From Woeseiaceae bacterium (GTDB lineage Bacteria; Pseudomonadota; Gammaproteobacteria; Steroidobacterales; Woeseiaceae): a DNA stretch of 64,000 nucleotides. A program made the position numbers and the translations under genes. Below are positions 1-9,631 of the stretch, piece after piece (positions within the stretch are counted from its first letter, which is position 1; every line of letters starts with the position of its first letter). Location of the stretch: positions 1 through 64,000 of the forward strand of contig JASJCH010000020.1 in assembly GCA_030066075.1 (NCBI GenBank). The letters are read 5' to 3'. The notes beneath the pieces are model-generated. The model was not told where the DNA came from. It saw nothing but the letters and a program-made list of their open reading frames with translations, and ran no database searches.

Positions 1-452
1 CGCCAGACTGGGCTTATCTCGACAATGCGGTGTCGCGTGACCTGGCGCCTGATGCGGTATCGAAGGGGTTCGACGAATTTCGCCGTTATCGGCGCAACAT
101 CGAAAACATGATCGAGGTTGCCGTCGCGAACGGCATACGCCCGGTGCTGACCACGATGCCGCATACACTCGACTCCAGCAAACCCGCCGGCCAGACGATG
201 GGCCGCGCGGAGCAAATCGACCAGGCCAATGTGATCATGCGGGACATCGCCGTGGTGAACTCCGGCAGGGTCATCTTCGTGGACCTCGACGAGTTGATGA
301 CGGGCAAAATGGAAGAGGTATTCACCGACTTGGCGCACGTCACCGAGGACGGGCGCCAGGCCAAGGCGGAAGCGATCGGCGCCGCGATTCTAGAGGATCT
401 GCGGTCGCCGCCTAGCCTGCTGCAGCAAGGCGAGCAAGCCGAAGAGCAGTAA
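1..452 (+). CDS. SGNH/GDSL-type hydrolase, C-terminal part (5' end outside window)
   Basis: The frame is open from the first bases (reading PDWAYLDNAVSRD before the tracked start), so the real start lies upstream and only about 150 C-terminal residues are present. A beta-strand followed by TTMPHT and the late DLAHVTEDGRQ segment look like block V of SGNH esterases, in which an Asp-x-x-His pair completes the catalytic triad. The nucleophile Ser block is not in the window. Substrate cannot be inferred. The 3' end overlaps the convergent FG-GAP gene by 63 bases. Family call is by motif reading only. Confidence 0.6.
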   Translation, partial: PDWAYLDNAVSRDLAPDAVSKGFDEFRRYRRNIENMIEVAVANGIRPVLTTMPHTLDSSKPAGQTMGRAEQIDQANVIMRDIAVVNSGRVIFVDLDELMTGKMEEVFTDLAHVTEDGRQAKAEAIGAAILEDLRSPPSLLQQGEQAEEQ

Positions 453-2804
453 CAGGGCCGGCGATATCGTGCCACCGCCGCTGCCGCCGGTGCCTTCGTT
501 GACCCCGATCTTGATTGTCCGCACGGCGGACGATTGATTGCCGGCGCGATCAGCGACGGTATAGGTCAGAGTCTGTGTGCCGACGGCCGTCGAGTTGACG
601 GTGCCCGAGATCTCGACCTGTCCAGAAATATCCCCGTCGATGTCATCGATAGCCGTTGCACCGGGCTCAATGTAGGGCTCGCCGGCGGCCAGCGTAATCG
701 TTGTCTCGCCGAGTAACTGCAGATCCGGGGCAAGTCGGTCGCCGAGTCCGAGGCGGCCAATGCCGTTGTTCGCATGTATCTCGAACACGCCAGCATCGGG
801 ACCTGTGAGCACCAGGTCGAGCGACTGGTCGCTGTTGAAGTCGACGAGCACGCCGCGTCTCATCCCGGTGCTGACCAGCTGTTCGGGCGCAAGGGCCAGG
901 TTGCCCGACGAGGAGCCGAGATAGACCTGGTGGACGCCGGCCTGGTTGATCGTGGCGACGTCATTCCAGCCGTCGTCATTGATGTCGCCGGCGAGCAGTC
1001 CGCTGACAGGAGATGCGCCGAAGCTCTGGCCGGCGCTGAACTGGCCATTGCCTTGCTGGTAATAGACCTGGTGCTGTGGAGCTTGGAGGTCGTTGCCGTC
1101 GAGTCCAAGTAACAGGTCGGGCCTGCCATCGTTGTTGATGTCGGCCACGCTGACCGTCGCGACGCTGCCCGACTGCAGCTGCGCCTCGTTAAACGATGTG
1201 CCCGTCCCGTCGTTGAAATAGAGTTTGACGGTGCGATCGGTCGACCGGACCGCGACGATGTCCTGGTCGCCATCGAGATCGACGTCGGCGATCGCAAGAT
1301 CAATGCCACCTGCGCCGCTAAGTGATGTGACTGCAGCGCCGTTCTGTCGGATGTAGATCCCCGCCGAGCCGGCAACAACAAGCTCGGACTGACCGTTCAG
1401 GTCGAGGTCCGCGGCTGCGATGGCGGTCACGTTGCCGACGTTCACCTGCAATCGATCGGCGCTCGAGAAACCGCCCTGGCCATCGTTGACGAATATTTCC
1501 GCCGAACCGCCTGCGAGCCCGCCTGCCGCGATATCGAGATTGCCGTCGCCGTTCCAGTCGAGCAGCGTGACGGCGCTGGCGCCCGTCCCGGACCCGAGGC
1601 TGGTGCCCGGCGTGGCGAGCGCGCGATTGCCATTGTTGAAGAAGACCGTCGTTTCGGCGCCGGCAGCGACGATGTCGATTGCTCCGTCGCCATTGAGGTC
1701 ACCGGCGTCAATTCCGGCGCCGGCGAAACTGATGACCTGCGTCGGACCTTCGCTGAACGCGGCAACGACTTGCGCGCTTGCCAGATCGGTGTTGTTGCCC
1801 GGCTTCGGATCGTCCGAGACCAGGACGCCAATCAGCGAGTTGTCACCGGCACCGTCCTGCACGCCTTCGACCGGGTAGGTCGATGTCGCGCCGGCTTCGA
1901 GCGCCGAGATGTTGCACGACAAGCCTGGCGAACTCGTATTGTTCCCCGACAGTGTGCAGCCGGCCGGCGCTGTCAGCGACAACGCGGGACCGGCCGTTGC
2001 CCAGTCAGCGTTCAGCATGCCCACGTCCAGGGCGCCGGGCCCGTTGTTGGTGACAATGAGTTCCCAACGGGACGTCTCGCCGACGCCTACCGGGTTGGTG
2101 ACTACGCGTACGTCAAGCGCCACGTCGGCGCGCTGGTCTTCGATGATCGTCAGCTCGAAAGACAGGCGCGCAGTCGCACCGGCCCTGTCCCTTGCGGTGA
2201 TTCTTACGTCGTAAGGCCTCGATCGCGCATCGCCGCGCTCTGGAGTTCCGGACAAAACGCCGGACACGGGGTCGATCCTTAGCGATCCGCTCCTGGGCAG
2301 GCCGCTGGCACTGAACGCCAGGACGTCGTCGGGATCGTCATCGGTGAAATTGTCGGCCAGGGCGAGCTCGAAATAAGCTTCTTCCGCGGCCTCCTGGTCG
2401 CTGACCTCCGCGACGACTCTCGGCGGCGAATTGGGCGGTTCTTCGACACGTATCAGTACCCGGGCCGCGCGCGAATAGCGCGTTCCATCAAACGCCCGGT
2501 AGAAAAATGAGTCACTGCTGGAGTTGCCGCCGTCATGCTCGTAGAGAAACGTTCCATCGGGCCGCAGCTCCAGCGTGCCATGATCCGGGCCGTCAGAGAG
2601 AACAGCGGTCAGTTCGTCGCGTTCAAAGTCGAGGTCGTTGTCGAGAACACTGTCGGCGCCGCTGTCCAGGGTAACCGCTTCGCCGCCGCGAAAAACGGTC
2701 ATCGAGTCCTGTAAGGCAAAAGGCGGCCATCCGCGCGCCGACGCGTCGGCGGCGATGCACAGCATGACAATGCACGTCAGTATTCTTGGCAAAGCGCGAT
2801 CCAT
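390..2804 (-). CDS. Secreted FG-GAP/VCBS repeat protein with Ig-like domains and GlyGly-CTERM tail
   Basis: This is an 804-residue exported protein. It has an N-terminal signal peptide (ending near ADASA), a cadherin-like domain with DNDLD and GTFLYEHD (about 35-125), a putative Ig/CADG domain (about 130-225), a DUF11-like segment (about 230-345), and five to seven FG-GAP/VCBS repeats with Asp-rich calcium loops such as DLNGDGAID (about 350-690). A DUF5011-like Ig domain (YIEPGATAIDD, about 700-765) follows. The C-terminus is Gly-rich, then hydrophobic, then Arg-rich (GGSGGG...ARRR), the layout of a GlyGly-CTERM sorting signal processed by rhombosortase after type II secretion. A surface or adhesive role is inferred. 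No catalytic domain is visible. Confidence 0.85.
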   Translation of the reverse strand: MDRALPRILTCIVMLCIAADASARGWPPFALQDSMTVFRGGEAVTLDSGADSVLDNDLDFERDELTAVLSDGPDHGTLELRPDGTFLYEHDGGNSSSDSFFYRAFDGTRYSRAARVLIRVEEPPNSPPRVVAEVSDQEAAEEAYFELALADNFTDDDPDDVLAFSASGLPRSGSLRIDPVSGVLSGTPERGDARSRPYDVRITARDRAGATARLSFELTIIEDQRADVALDVRVVTNPVGVGETSRWELIVTNNGPGALDVGMLNADWATAGPALSLTAPAGCTLSGNNTSSPGLSCNISALEAGATSTYPVEGVQDGAGDNSLIGVLVSDDPKPGNNTDLASAQVVAAFSEGPTQVISFAGAGIDAGDLNGDGAIDIVAAGAETTVFFNNGNRALATPGTSLGSGTGASAVTLLDWNGDGNLDIAAGGLAGGSAEIFVNDGQGGFSSADRLQVNVGNVTAIAAADLDLNGQSELVVAGSAGIYIRQNGAAVTSLSGAGGIDLAIADVDLDGDQDIVAVRSTDRTVKLYFNDGTGTSFNEAQLQSGSVATVSVADINNDGRPDLLLGLDGNDLQAPQHQVYYQQGNGQFSAGQSFGASPVSGLLAGDINDDGWNDVATINQAGVHQVYLGSSSGNLALAPEQLVSTGMRRGVLVDFNSDQSLDLVLTGPDAGVFEIHANNGIGRLGLGDRLAPDLQLLGETTITLAAGEPYIEPGATAIDDIDGDISGQVEISGTVNSTAVGTQTLTYTVADRAGNQSSAVRTIKIGVNEGTGGSGGGTISPALLLLFGLLALLQQARRRPQIL

Positions 2805-2953
2805 GACTGGATTCTTGTTGTGTACTTCCTCTCACACAGAGTGTATCCGATCTTATGTCTAGCGCAACTACTAATCGGATGAGAACATTATGGTAAATAT
2901 TTGATTTAATGCGGAGTTTGTTACGAATATCGTCGTTTTCTGTGAGTTCGCAT

Positions 2954-2982
2954 TTGACTCGACCACCCTGTTACGACACTTT
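2954..2982 (+). promoter_or_regulatory. Possible sigma70 promoter for the AbgT transporter gene
   Basis: The 223-base gap between two divergent genes is AT-rich compared with its surroundings. A TTGACT -35-like hexamer is followed after 17 bases by CACTTT, a poor -10. The start codon lies 45 bases further on. The -35 is convincing, the -10 is not. Confidence 0.25.
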
Positions 2983-3027
2983 GCCAAGCTTTCCGATATC
3001 CGCGCTCCAGTAAAGGCCCCCCAGATC

Positions 3028-4614
3028 ATGCCTCCAAAACCCTCGGCCAAGCCGAACGAGACTCGTATAACCCGGTTCCTGCACGTCGTTGAGTGGCTGG
3101 GTAACGCGCTGCCGCACCCGGTGTCGCTGTTCGCGCTGTTCGCCGCGGGCGTGGTCGTTTTGTCGGGCATCCTCGGCTACTTCGACGTCGCCGTTATCGA
3201 TCCCAGGCCGGAGGGCGCGAAGGGCCGCGCGGACAACGGGATGATCGAGGTCGTGAGCCTGTTGAATGCGGAAGGCCTGCGGCTGATCGTCCTCAACCTC
3301 GTCCGCAACTTCGTCGAGTTTGCGCCATTGGGCACCGTACTCGTTGCGCTGCTCGGCGTCGGTGTTGCCGAAAGGTCGGGCTGGTTGACCGCCGTCATCC
3401 GCGGCATGGTGCTCAAGGCGCCGCCGAGCCTGGTCACGGTCTTCATCGTGCTCGCGGGTGTACTTTCCAACACGGCATCGGAGATGGGCTATGTCGTGCT
3501 CGTGCCGCTCGCCGCGGTCGTCTTCTATTCACTCGGCCGTCACCCGCTGGCCGGCCTCGCCGCCGCATTCGCCGGCGTGTCGGGCGGCTACAGCGCGAAC
3601 CTGCTGATCGGCACGGTCGACCCGCTGCTGTCCGGCATCACGACCGAGGCTGCGCGGCTGATCGATCCGACCTACGAGGTCGACGTCAGCGCCAACTGGT
3701 ATTTCATGATCGCGAGTACTTTCCTCATCACGGCGGTCGGGAGCTTCATCAGCCTCAAGATCGTCGAGCCCTCCCTGGGCAAGTACGAGGGCACGCCCGA
3801 GGGCCTCGACGACGAAGACGAGCACCGCATGGACCCGCTCTCGGCGGAGGAGAAGAAAGGCCTGTGGCACACGCTCTGGGCGACGATCCTGTTCGCGGGC
3901 CTTATCGTCATCCTCGTCGTGCCCGAAGGCGCCATCCTGCGCAACCAGGAAACCGGCGGCGTCGCGGGCTCGCCGTTCCTGCGCGGCATCGTAGCCATCA
4001 TCTTCGTCTACTTCATGATGGTGGGAATCGTCTACGGACGCGTGGTCGGCACGATTCGCAACGATCGCGACGTCATCAACGCGATGGCGCACGCGATGAG
4101 CACGCTCGGTCTCTACATCGCGCTCGTCTTTTTCGCAGCGCAGTTCGTGAAGTTCTTCGGCTGGACCAACCTCGGGTCGATCACCGCGGTTACGGGCGCC
4201 AACTTCCTGCAGAGCATCGGTTTCACGGGGCCGGTCCTGTTCTTCCTGTTCATACTCGTCTGCGCCTTCATCAACCTGATGCTGGGTTCGGCATCGGCAC
4301 AGTGGGCTGTAACGGCGCCGATCTTCGTGCCCATGCTCATGCTGTTGGGATATGCGCCCGAGGTCATCCAGGCCGCGTATCGTATCGGCGACTCGAGCAC
4401 CAACATCATCACGCCGATGATGAGTTACTTCGGGCTCATCATGGCGTTTGTAGCCAGGTACGTACCCAAGGCCGGCGTCGGCACGCTCATTGCGATGATG
4501 CTGCCGTACTCCGTGGCCTTCCTGGTGCTGTGGTCGCTATTCTTCTTTATCTGGACATTTATTATCGGTCTGCCCGTGGGGCCCGCCTCGCCGACGTATT
4601 ACACGCCCGGCTAG
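3028..4614 (+). CDS. AbgT-family inner-membrane transporter
   Basis: The 528-residue polytopic protein matches the AbgT family (p-aminobenzoyl-glutamate importers such as E. coli AbgT, and MtrF/YdaH-type drug exporters). Family-typical features are the N-terminal HVVEWLGNALPHPVSLF segment, the re-entrant region with NTASEMGYVVLVPLAA, and the C-terminal GDSSTNIITPMMSYFGLI motif. About 11-13 membrane segments are visible, with a charged cytoplasmic loop around residues 255-285 (GLDDEDEHRMD). No hydrolase partner (AbgA/B) is adjacent, so the substrate may be PABA-glutamate, a dipeptide-like compound or a sulfonamide. The ATG was kept as the first plausible start; the ribosome-binding site is weak. 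Confidence 0.88.
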   Translation: MPPKPSAKPNETRITRFLHVVEWLGNALPHPVSLFALFAAGVVVLSGILGYFDVAVIDPRPEGAKGRADNGMIEVVSLLNAEGLRLIVLNLVRNFVEFAPLGTVLVALLGVGVAERSGWLTAVIRGMVLKAPPSLVTVFIVLAGVLSNTASEMGYVVLVPLAAVVFYSLGRHPLAGLAAAFAGVSGGYSANLLIGTVDPLLSGITTEAARLIDPTYEVDVSANWYFMIASTFLITAVGSFISLKIVEPSLGKYEGTPEGLDDEDEHRMDPLSAEEKKGLWHTLWATILFAGLIVILVVPEGAILRNQETGGVAGSPFLRGIVAIIFVYFMMVGIVYGRVVGTIRNDRDVINAMAHAMSTLGLYIALVFFAAQFVKFFGWTNLGSITAVTGANFLQSIGFTGPVLFFLFILVCAFINLMLGSASAQWAVTAPIFVPMLMLLGYAPEVIQAAYRIGDSSTNIITPMMSYFGLIMAFVARYVPKAGVGTLIAMMLPYSVAFLVLWSLFFFIWTFIIGLPVGPASPTYYTPG

Positions 4615-4659
4615 GTCCTCACCGGCGGCCCAGCCGCTTCAATCACATTCGGAAGTCCG

Positions 4660-5898
4660 ATGCTGCTATTTGTTACTGCCGTCAGTGTAGTCCTGGTCGT
4701 TTCCTTTCTCTGCTCGATCTTCGAGTCGGTGCTGCTGTCGCTCACCCGGCCGCAGATCGAGGTACTCAAGACAAAACACCGCGGCGCCAGCCGCCTTATG
4801 GCGCGTTTCAAGGAGAACATGGACGTGCCGATTGCCGCGATCCTGATTCTCAATACGGCCGCGCACACGGTTGGTGCTGCGGTTGCCGGCGCGAGTTACG
4901 AGAACGTGTTCGACGAGAGCACGCTGTGGCTGTTCTCGATCCTGTTTACGATCGCCGTGCTGTTTGCCACCGAGATCATTCCGAAAACCCTCGGCGTGAC
5001 CTACGCGACGACGCTCGCGACGCCTGTTGCCTACGGCATCCGTTTACTGACCGTGCTCCTGCGTCCGCTGGTCGTGCTCAGCGAGAAGATTTCCCGCTCA
5101 CTGCGCGGCGACGCCAAAATGCCGGTGACGACCGCCGAAGAGATTCGCCTGCTCGCTGTTCTCGGTCGCAGCAAGGGAGCGCTGAAAACTGATACTGCCG
5201 GCATGATCGTCGGGGCCGCGCAGCTCGACTACCTGGACGCGCACGACGTGATGCTGCCGCGCGAAGAGGTGAACTTCCTGTCGGGCGAGATGGATCGGCA
5301 AGAGGCGATCGCTCTCGTCAAGGAGTCCGGGCACAGCCGCTTCCCGTTCTCACCGACCCGCGACCTGAAAGACGTGTCGGGGATCGTATTCGCCAAGGAG
5401 CTGCTCTACTGGCTGCTGCAGAACGATGGCGACGCCATCGACTGGCCTGCGTTGACCAAGGAGTCGCTGATCGTGCCGCCGACCGTGCCCTTGCGGCAAT
5501 TGCTGCGTACGTTCCAGGATGCGCGCCGCCACCTGGCCATCATCATCGACGAGTACGGCACGGTTGAGGGCATCGCGACGCTCGAGGACGTGATCGAGGA
5601 AATCGTCGGCGACATCTTCGACGAGAGCGACCTGCCCAAACACGAGGTCCACGAACTGGCGGACGGCTCGTTGATCGTTCGTGCGCGCGTCGACCTGCGC
5701 AAGCTCAGCTCGAAGCTGGACATCGCGTGGGACCCCGAGATCGAGGCGTCGACGATCGGCGGCTTCGTTACCGAAGGCCTCGAGCGCATACCGGTGGCCG
5801 GAGATGTCATCGACTGGAAAGACTACCGGGTCGAAGTGCTGCGGGCGGACAAGACGCGAGCCAAGCTGCTGCGCATCACGCCAAAACAGGCCGAATAG
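4660..5898 (+). CDS. CNNM/CorC-type transporter (DUF21, paired CBS, CorC_HlyC domains)
   Basis: The 412-residue protein has the full architecture of the HlyC/CorC (CNNM) family. An N-terminal DUF21 membrane domain (about 1-175) carries ATEIIPKTLG, a CBS pair (about 190-315) contains the IIDEYGTVEGIATLEDVIE signature, and a C-terminal CorC_HlyC domain (about 330-410) follows. Family members are linked to magnesium or cobalt efflux and divalent-cation homeostasis, and the older name 'hemolysin' is misleading. It starts 45 bases after the AbgT gene and may share its transcript. Confidence 0.88.
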   Translation: MLLFVTAVSVVLVVSFLCSIFESVLLSLTRPQIEVLKTKHRGASRLMARFKENMDVPIAAILILNTAAHTVGAAVAGASYENVFDESTLWLFSILFTIAVLFATEIIPKTLGVTYATTLATPVAYGIRLLTVLLRPLVVLSEKISRSLRGDAKMPVTTAEEIRLLAVLGRSKGALKTDTAGMIVGAAQLDYLDAHDVMLPREEVNFLSGEMDRQEAIALVKESGHSRFPFSPTRDLKDVSGIVFAKELLYWLLQNDGDAIDWPALTKESLIVPPTVPLRQLLRTFQDARRHLAIIIDEYGTVEGIATLEDVIEEIVGDIFDESDLPKHEVHELADGSLIVRARVDLRKLSSKLDIAWDPEIEASTIGGFVTEGLERIPVAGDVIDWKDYRVEVLRADKTRAKLLRITPKQAE

Positions 5899-5943
5899 CG
5901 CGGCTGTGGTATCTTTCCTGCGGTTAACAGGGAGTTAGCGACC

Positions 5944-7782
5944 GTGGGGAAGCTGTTCAGCGAGCTGAGGCGACGCAATGTCGTGCGGGTAGGCGTTGCC
6001 TACATCGTGCTCGGCTGGGTCGTGCTGCAGGTCGGCGACATCCTGTTCGACATGTTCGAGACGCCGGAATGGGTTGGCAAGACGCTGTTCGGTGTCCTGC
6101 TGCTCGGCTTCCCGTTCGCCTGCCTGTTTGCGTGGGCGTTCGAGCTGACACCCGAGGGCGTCAAGCGGACCGAGGAGGTCGACCGCTCAGAGTCGATCAC
6201 GCACTCGACCGGCAAGAAACTGAATTTCGTCATCATGGCAGCGCTCGTCGTCGCGCTCGGTTACTTCATCTGGGAGCGCCAGGGGCTGGTGGCGCCCGAT
6301 AGCGCCGAGGCGACGGTCGTCGACAAATCGATTGCGGTGCTGCCCTTCGTCAACATGTCGTCCGACGAGGAGCAAGAGTGGTTTGCCGACGGGCTGACCG
6401 AGGAGATTCTCAACTCGCTGGCGCGCACGCCCGACCTGCTCGTCGCTTCGCGCACATCGTCGTTCCAGTACAAGGGCCGGAATACCGATATCTCCGACAT
6501 CGCCGACGAACTCGGCGTGGCGCATATCCTCGAGGGTTCGGTTCGTCGCGGCGGCGATCGCCTGCGCGTTACGGCCCAGCTCATTCGCGCCAGCGACGGC
6601 TTCCATCTCTGGTCCGAAACTTTCGATCGCGAGCCGAAGGACGTGATCGAGATCCAGGAAAACGTGGCGATAGAGATCGCCAATGCGCTCAAGACGGCGA
6701 TGGATCCTGAAGCGCTCAGGAAAATGGTCTCTACGGGCACGGCCTCGGTTGCAGCGTACGAAGCCTACCTGGAAGCACTGGCCCTGGAAGGACAGACAGG
6801 GGCAACCGGGGTCGTCGAGGGCTGGGAACGGGCTCTCGAAGCGCACACCCGCGCCGTTGAAATCGACCCGGGGTTTGCGCTGGCGCACTGGGGGCGGGCG
6901 CTGTACTGGGGCGGTCAGCTCAATATCACGAACATCGGCGCCGAACTGTCGGACTATTCCCCGGAAGAAGACCTCGTCAATTATCTCGAGGCGATCGACG
7001 CAGCAATCGCAACGGAGGACAACGCCGCGCTTGCACTGAAGTTCAAAGCCGACAAGGCGAATAACGAACTGCGGTATGCCGATGCGATCGAGCTTTACTC
7101 GGCGTACCTCGACGAGTACCCGAACGACTTCGAGGCGCAGCAAATGCTGATTGGCGTGATCGCCGTCACCCGCGATGCGGAAGCGGCAAGGGACCGGCTG
7201 CGACGCATGGTGGACTTTTCCAGGGACGACCCGCTGCAGCTCAATGCACTGATCAACAACGTGCTGTTCGTCGGCCTCGTCGACGACGCGCTGGCAATCG
7301 CGCGCGACGTCATCCAGCGTTACCCGCAACATGCCTTCCTGCAGTACCAGTCCCACCGGGTGCTTCTGTGGGCCGGTCACACCGAGGAAGCGTCGCAGCT
7401 GGCCGCATCACTCAAGGCGTCCGGGTTCCCCGAGGAGAACATCATCCTCGTAATGCTGCGGCAGGCCTGTGCCGAGGGGGACGTAGCGGCCGCAAACGAG
7501 CTGCTGGACAGACTCGTCGAGGTTTACACGCACGACCCGAGCGTGCACTACATCGGCCTGCAGATACTCGGCCGGCCGGTAGAGGCTCACCAGCTCCTGG
7601 CCGACTCGGATCTGCGCAATCGCGAGCTCGCCAGTTTCCTGAACTACCCTTACTTCGATCACACGTATTTCCCGGAATTACAGGCGATCCTCGAGCGGCA
7701 GTTCATCGACCGGCCGTTCATGGCCGGCCCGCCGTACGCCTGTCCGGCTGACTCAGAGCTGGTTGAAGAAGTAAGCGAGTAG
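5944..7782 (+). CDS. Membrane-anchored TolB-like/TPR protein
   Basis: This 612-residue protein starts with GTG, preceded by a AGGGAG ribosome-binding site. The N-terminus has a conserved amphipathic start (FSELRRRNVVRVGVAYIVLG), two close membrane helices, the LFAWAFELTPEGVKR linker and a third helix near residue 100. A TolB-type domain (IAVLPFVNMSSDEEQEWFADG onward, about 128-260) is followed by TPR-like helices to the end. These domains occur in CadC- and adenylate-cyclase-associated proteins, but neither a cyclase nor a winged-helix domain is present. A sensory or scaffolding role is inferred. A paralogue lies on the other strand at about 28.9-30.6 kb. The 3' end overlaps the next gene by 30 bases. 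Confidence 0.8.
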   Translation: MGKLFSELRRRNVVRVGVAYIVLGWVVLQVGDILFDMFETPEWVGKTLFGVLLLGFPFACLFAWAFELTPEGVKRTEEVDRSESITHSTGKKLNFVIMAALVVALGYFIWERQGLVAPDSAEATVVDKSIAVLPFVNMSSDEEQEWFADGLTEEILNSLARTPDLLVASRTSSFQYKGRNTDISDIADELGVAHILEGSVRRGGDRLRVTAQLIRASDGFHLWSETFDREPKDVIEIQENVAIEIANALKTAMDPEALRKMVSTGTASVAAYEAYLEALALEGQTGATGVVEGWERALEAHTRAVEIDPGFALAHWGRALYWGGQLNITNIGAELSDYSPEEDLVNYLEAIDAAIATEDNAALALKFKADKANNELRYADAIELYSAYLDEYPNDFEAQQMLIGVIAVTRDAEAARDRLRRMVDFSRDDPLQLNALINNVLFVGLVDDALAIARDVIQRYPQHAFLQYQSHRVLLWAGHTEEASQLAASLKASGFPEENIILVMLRQACAEGDVAAANELLDRLVEVYTHDPSVHYIGLQILGRPVEAHQLLADSDLRNRELASFLNYPYFDHTYFPELQAILERQFIDRPFMAGPPYACPADSELVEEVSE

Positions 7783-8763
7783 CAGTATTTGCGGCACGGT
7801 CACGGCCGGCAGCCATAGCGCAGTACGCTTGCCGATGTTCGCCCACAGCAGGCCGATCTCGGTGTAGTCGGTGGCTACACCCGCCATCAGGAAGATGAAC
7901 GGGTTGCCCAGCGCGCCGGTCTGGGCGTAGATCTCGAACGCGACCGGCGACGTGCCTTCACTGCAGACCTCGATGACCGTCGCGAACAGCAGCGTCACGA
8001 GCATGCCGGTGAGGTCCGGTCCCAACCACTGCATGAAGAAATGCTCTGGCACGTAGGCGCCGATGAGGGCGGCGGCCATGATGCCGATCAGTATCCACCA
8101 GAGGACCATGTTGGCCAGCGACACGGCGCCGGCGGCACTTCCCTTCGCTGCTTTTGTCAGTTCGAAGTTGCTGACGCGATCCCAGGACACGTCTTCCGGG
8201 TCTGCGGCCTCGGACGATCCTTCGATCCAGCCGAGCGAATCCAGGGCCATGAAAATCAGCCCGGTGACCAGCGCGATCGCCATGGCGCCAAACACGATGT
8301 ACAGGGCCTTGATGCCGAAGAAGCCGAACATCAGGATTGTCATCGGCAGGTTGGCCCACGGAGAGGCGAGCAGGAACGTGACGACCGCCGGCACGCTGGC
8401 GCCTTTCTTGTAGAGCTGGATAGCAATGGCCAGGATGCCGTGCGAGCAGGCCGTCATCAGGAAGCCGGCGAGCACCGAGTAAACGAGCGTCAGCTTCCGG
8501 CGCTGGCCGAGGAAACGCATGATAAAGCCGTCAGGCACAAAGTAGTCGATGACGCCCCCGAGGACCAGGCCGAGCAACACCGCCCACCAGACGATTTCGA
8601 GGTAGCTGAGCAGGCTGTCGTTCAGCGCGCCGAGCTGTGGAATGAAAGACAGCGCCAGCAGTAGGACGAATATACTGCCGACAATCTTGAGTTTGCGGCC
8701 GAGCGGGGGTATACCCCGGTCTTCGGCAGCTTGACTGTGACAGCAATGCGTTTCGCAGGCCAT
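7753..8763 (-). CDS. ArsP/DUF318-type permease, putative Cu/Zn or organometal exporter
   Basis: The 336-residue polytopic protein has two four-to-five-helix halves. Each half carries a conserved kinked motif (MTACSHGILAIAIQLYKKGAS in the first, ATVIEVCSEGTSPVAFE in the second) typical of the DUF318/ArsP permease superfamily. The N-terminus is Cys/His-rich (CETHCCHS), consistent with metal capture, and resembles the SO_0444-type Cu/Zn efflux subgroup. Candidate thiol ligands are the Cys residues in the two motifs. No ArsR-type regulator is adjacent. Metal specificity is inference. Confidence 0.72.
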   Translation of the reverse strand: MACETHCCHSQAAEDRGIPPLGRKLKIVGSIFVLLLALSFIPQLGALNDSLLSYLEIVWWAVLLGLVLGGVIDYFVPDGFIMRFLGQRRKLTLVYSVLAGFLMTACSHGILAIAIQLYKKGASVPAVVTFLLASPWANLPMTILMFGFFGIKALYIVFGAMAIALVTGLIFMALDSLGWIEGSSEAADPEDVSWDRVSNFELTKAAKGSAAGAVSLANMVLWWILIGIMAAALIGAYVPEHFFMQWLGPDLTGMLVTLLFATVIEVCSEGTSPVAFEIYAQTGALGNPFIFLMAGVATDYTEIGLLWANIGKRTALWLPAVTVPQILLLAYFFNQL

Positions 8764-8805
8764 GGCCGAAATGATGGCGTAATCGCCGCCGCAATGCAGT
8801 AGGAC

Positions 8806-9624
8806 ATGTACCTAGGCATCGAAAACATCGACCATCCGGTCATCGCGTCGCAGGACCTGGACAATACGCGTGCACAGTTTGAACGGCTCGGGTTTACCGT
8901 GCCGCCGCGCGGTAGTCACATCGAGTGGGGCACCGGCAACCTGTGCATCATGTTCCCGGACGACTATCTCGAAGTGCGTGGCATCATCGATCCTGAGCGC
9001 TTCACAATGCATCTCGATGAGCACCTCGAAGAACACGGCGAGGGGCTGATGGGCGTGGCGTTCGGCACGAGCGACGTCAAGGCCAGTTATGCCGAAGCGC
9101 TGGAGCACGGCATCAATACCGGCGAGCTGCGCAGCCTGCGCCGCAACTTCGAACACCCGGAGGGTTGGACGCAGCCCGCCTTCGAACTCTTTGCGCCCGA
9201 TGCGGACGACGTCGAGGGCCTGATGCATGTCGTTGTCATCGAGCACCTGACGCCCGAGCTGATCCGCCGCCCCGATTTCCTGGACCATCCCAACGGTTGC
9301 GTCGGCATTAACGAAATGCGCGGCACGATCGAAAACGTCGGGCGAGTCGCCGACAAGATGCGCCGATTGCTCGGTGACGATGCCGTGTTTCAAAAACCTG
9401 ACGGTCTCGTTCTGACGGTTCCCAGTGGCCAGCGCATCGCGCTAGACAAGGCGGAGACCGCCGGCCTGTTGTCAATGACGATGCGTGTGGAAGATCTCGA
9501 TCGAACGGAGCGACTGTTGATCGACAACGACGTAGCTTTCGTTCGCGATGGAAAGACGATGACGGTGTCCGCCAGCGACGCCTGCGGAACCACGCTGCAC
9601 TTCACCGAGGCCGGGCCCGGCTGA
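8806..9624 (+). CDS. VOC-superfamily (glyoxalase-like) protein
   Basis: The 272-residue protein begins with YLGIENIDHPVIASQDLD, the usual opening of a VOC domain with its first metal-ligand His. It continues with HIEWGTGNLCIMFPDDYLE and a late second VOC module (about 180-268), so it resembles PF13468-type glyoxalase-like proteins that carry two repeats. Members include dioxygenases, isomerases and lyases on small metabolites. It ends seven bases before the FAD oxidoreductase gene, so it probably belongs to the same operon and may process a product of it. No specific reaction can be assigned. Confidence 0.75.
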   Translation: MYLGIENIDHPVIASQDLDNTRAQFERLGFTVPPRGSHIEWGTGNLCIMFPDDYLEVRGIIDPERFTMHLDEHLEEHGEGLMGVAFGTSDVKASYAEALEHGINTGELRSLRRNFEHPEGWTQPAFELFAPDADDVEGLMHVVVIEHLTPELIRRPDFLDHPNGCVGINEMRGTIENVGRVADKMRRLLGDDAVFQKPDGLVLTVPSGQRIALDKAETAGLLSMTMRVEDLDRTERLLIDNDVAFVRDGKTMTVSASDACGTTLHFTEAGPG

Positions 9625-9631
9625 CGGAACC

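Noticed and set aside
3864-5192. 442-codon plus-strand ORF bridging the AbgT and CNNM genes
   Set aside because: It is out of frame with both genes, which have good family motifs, and its product is Arg/His-rich.
6187-7380. 397-codon minus-strand ORF
   Set aside because: It is a shadow of the TolB/TPR gene, with no recognisable domain.
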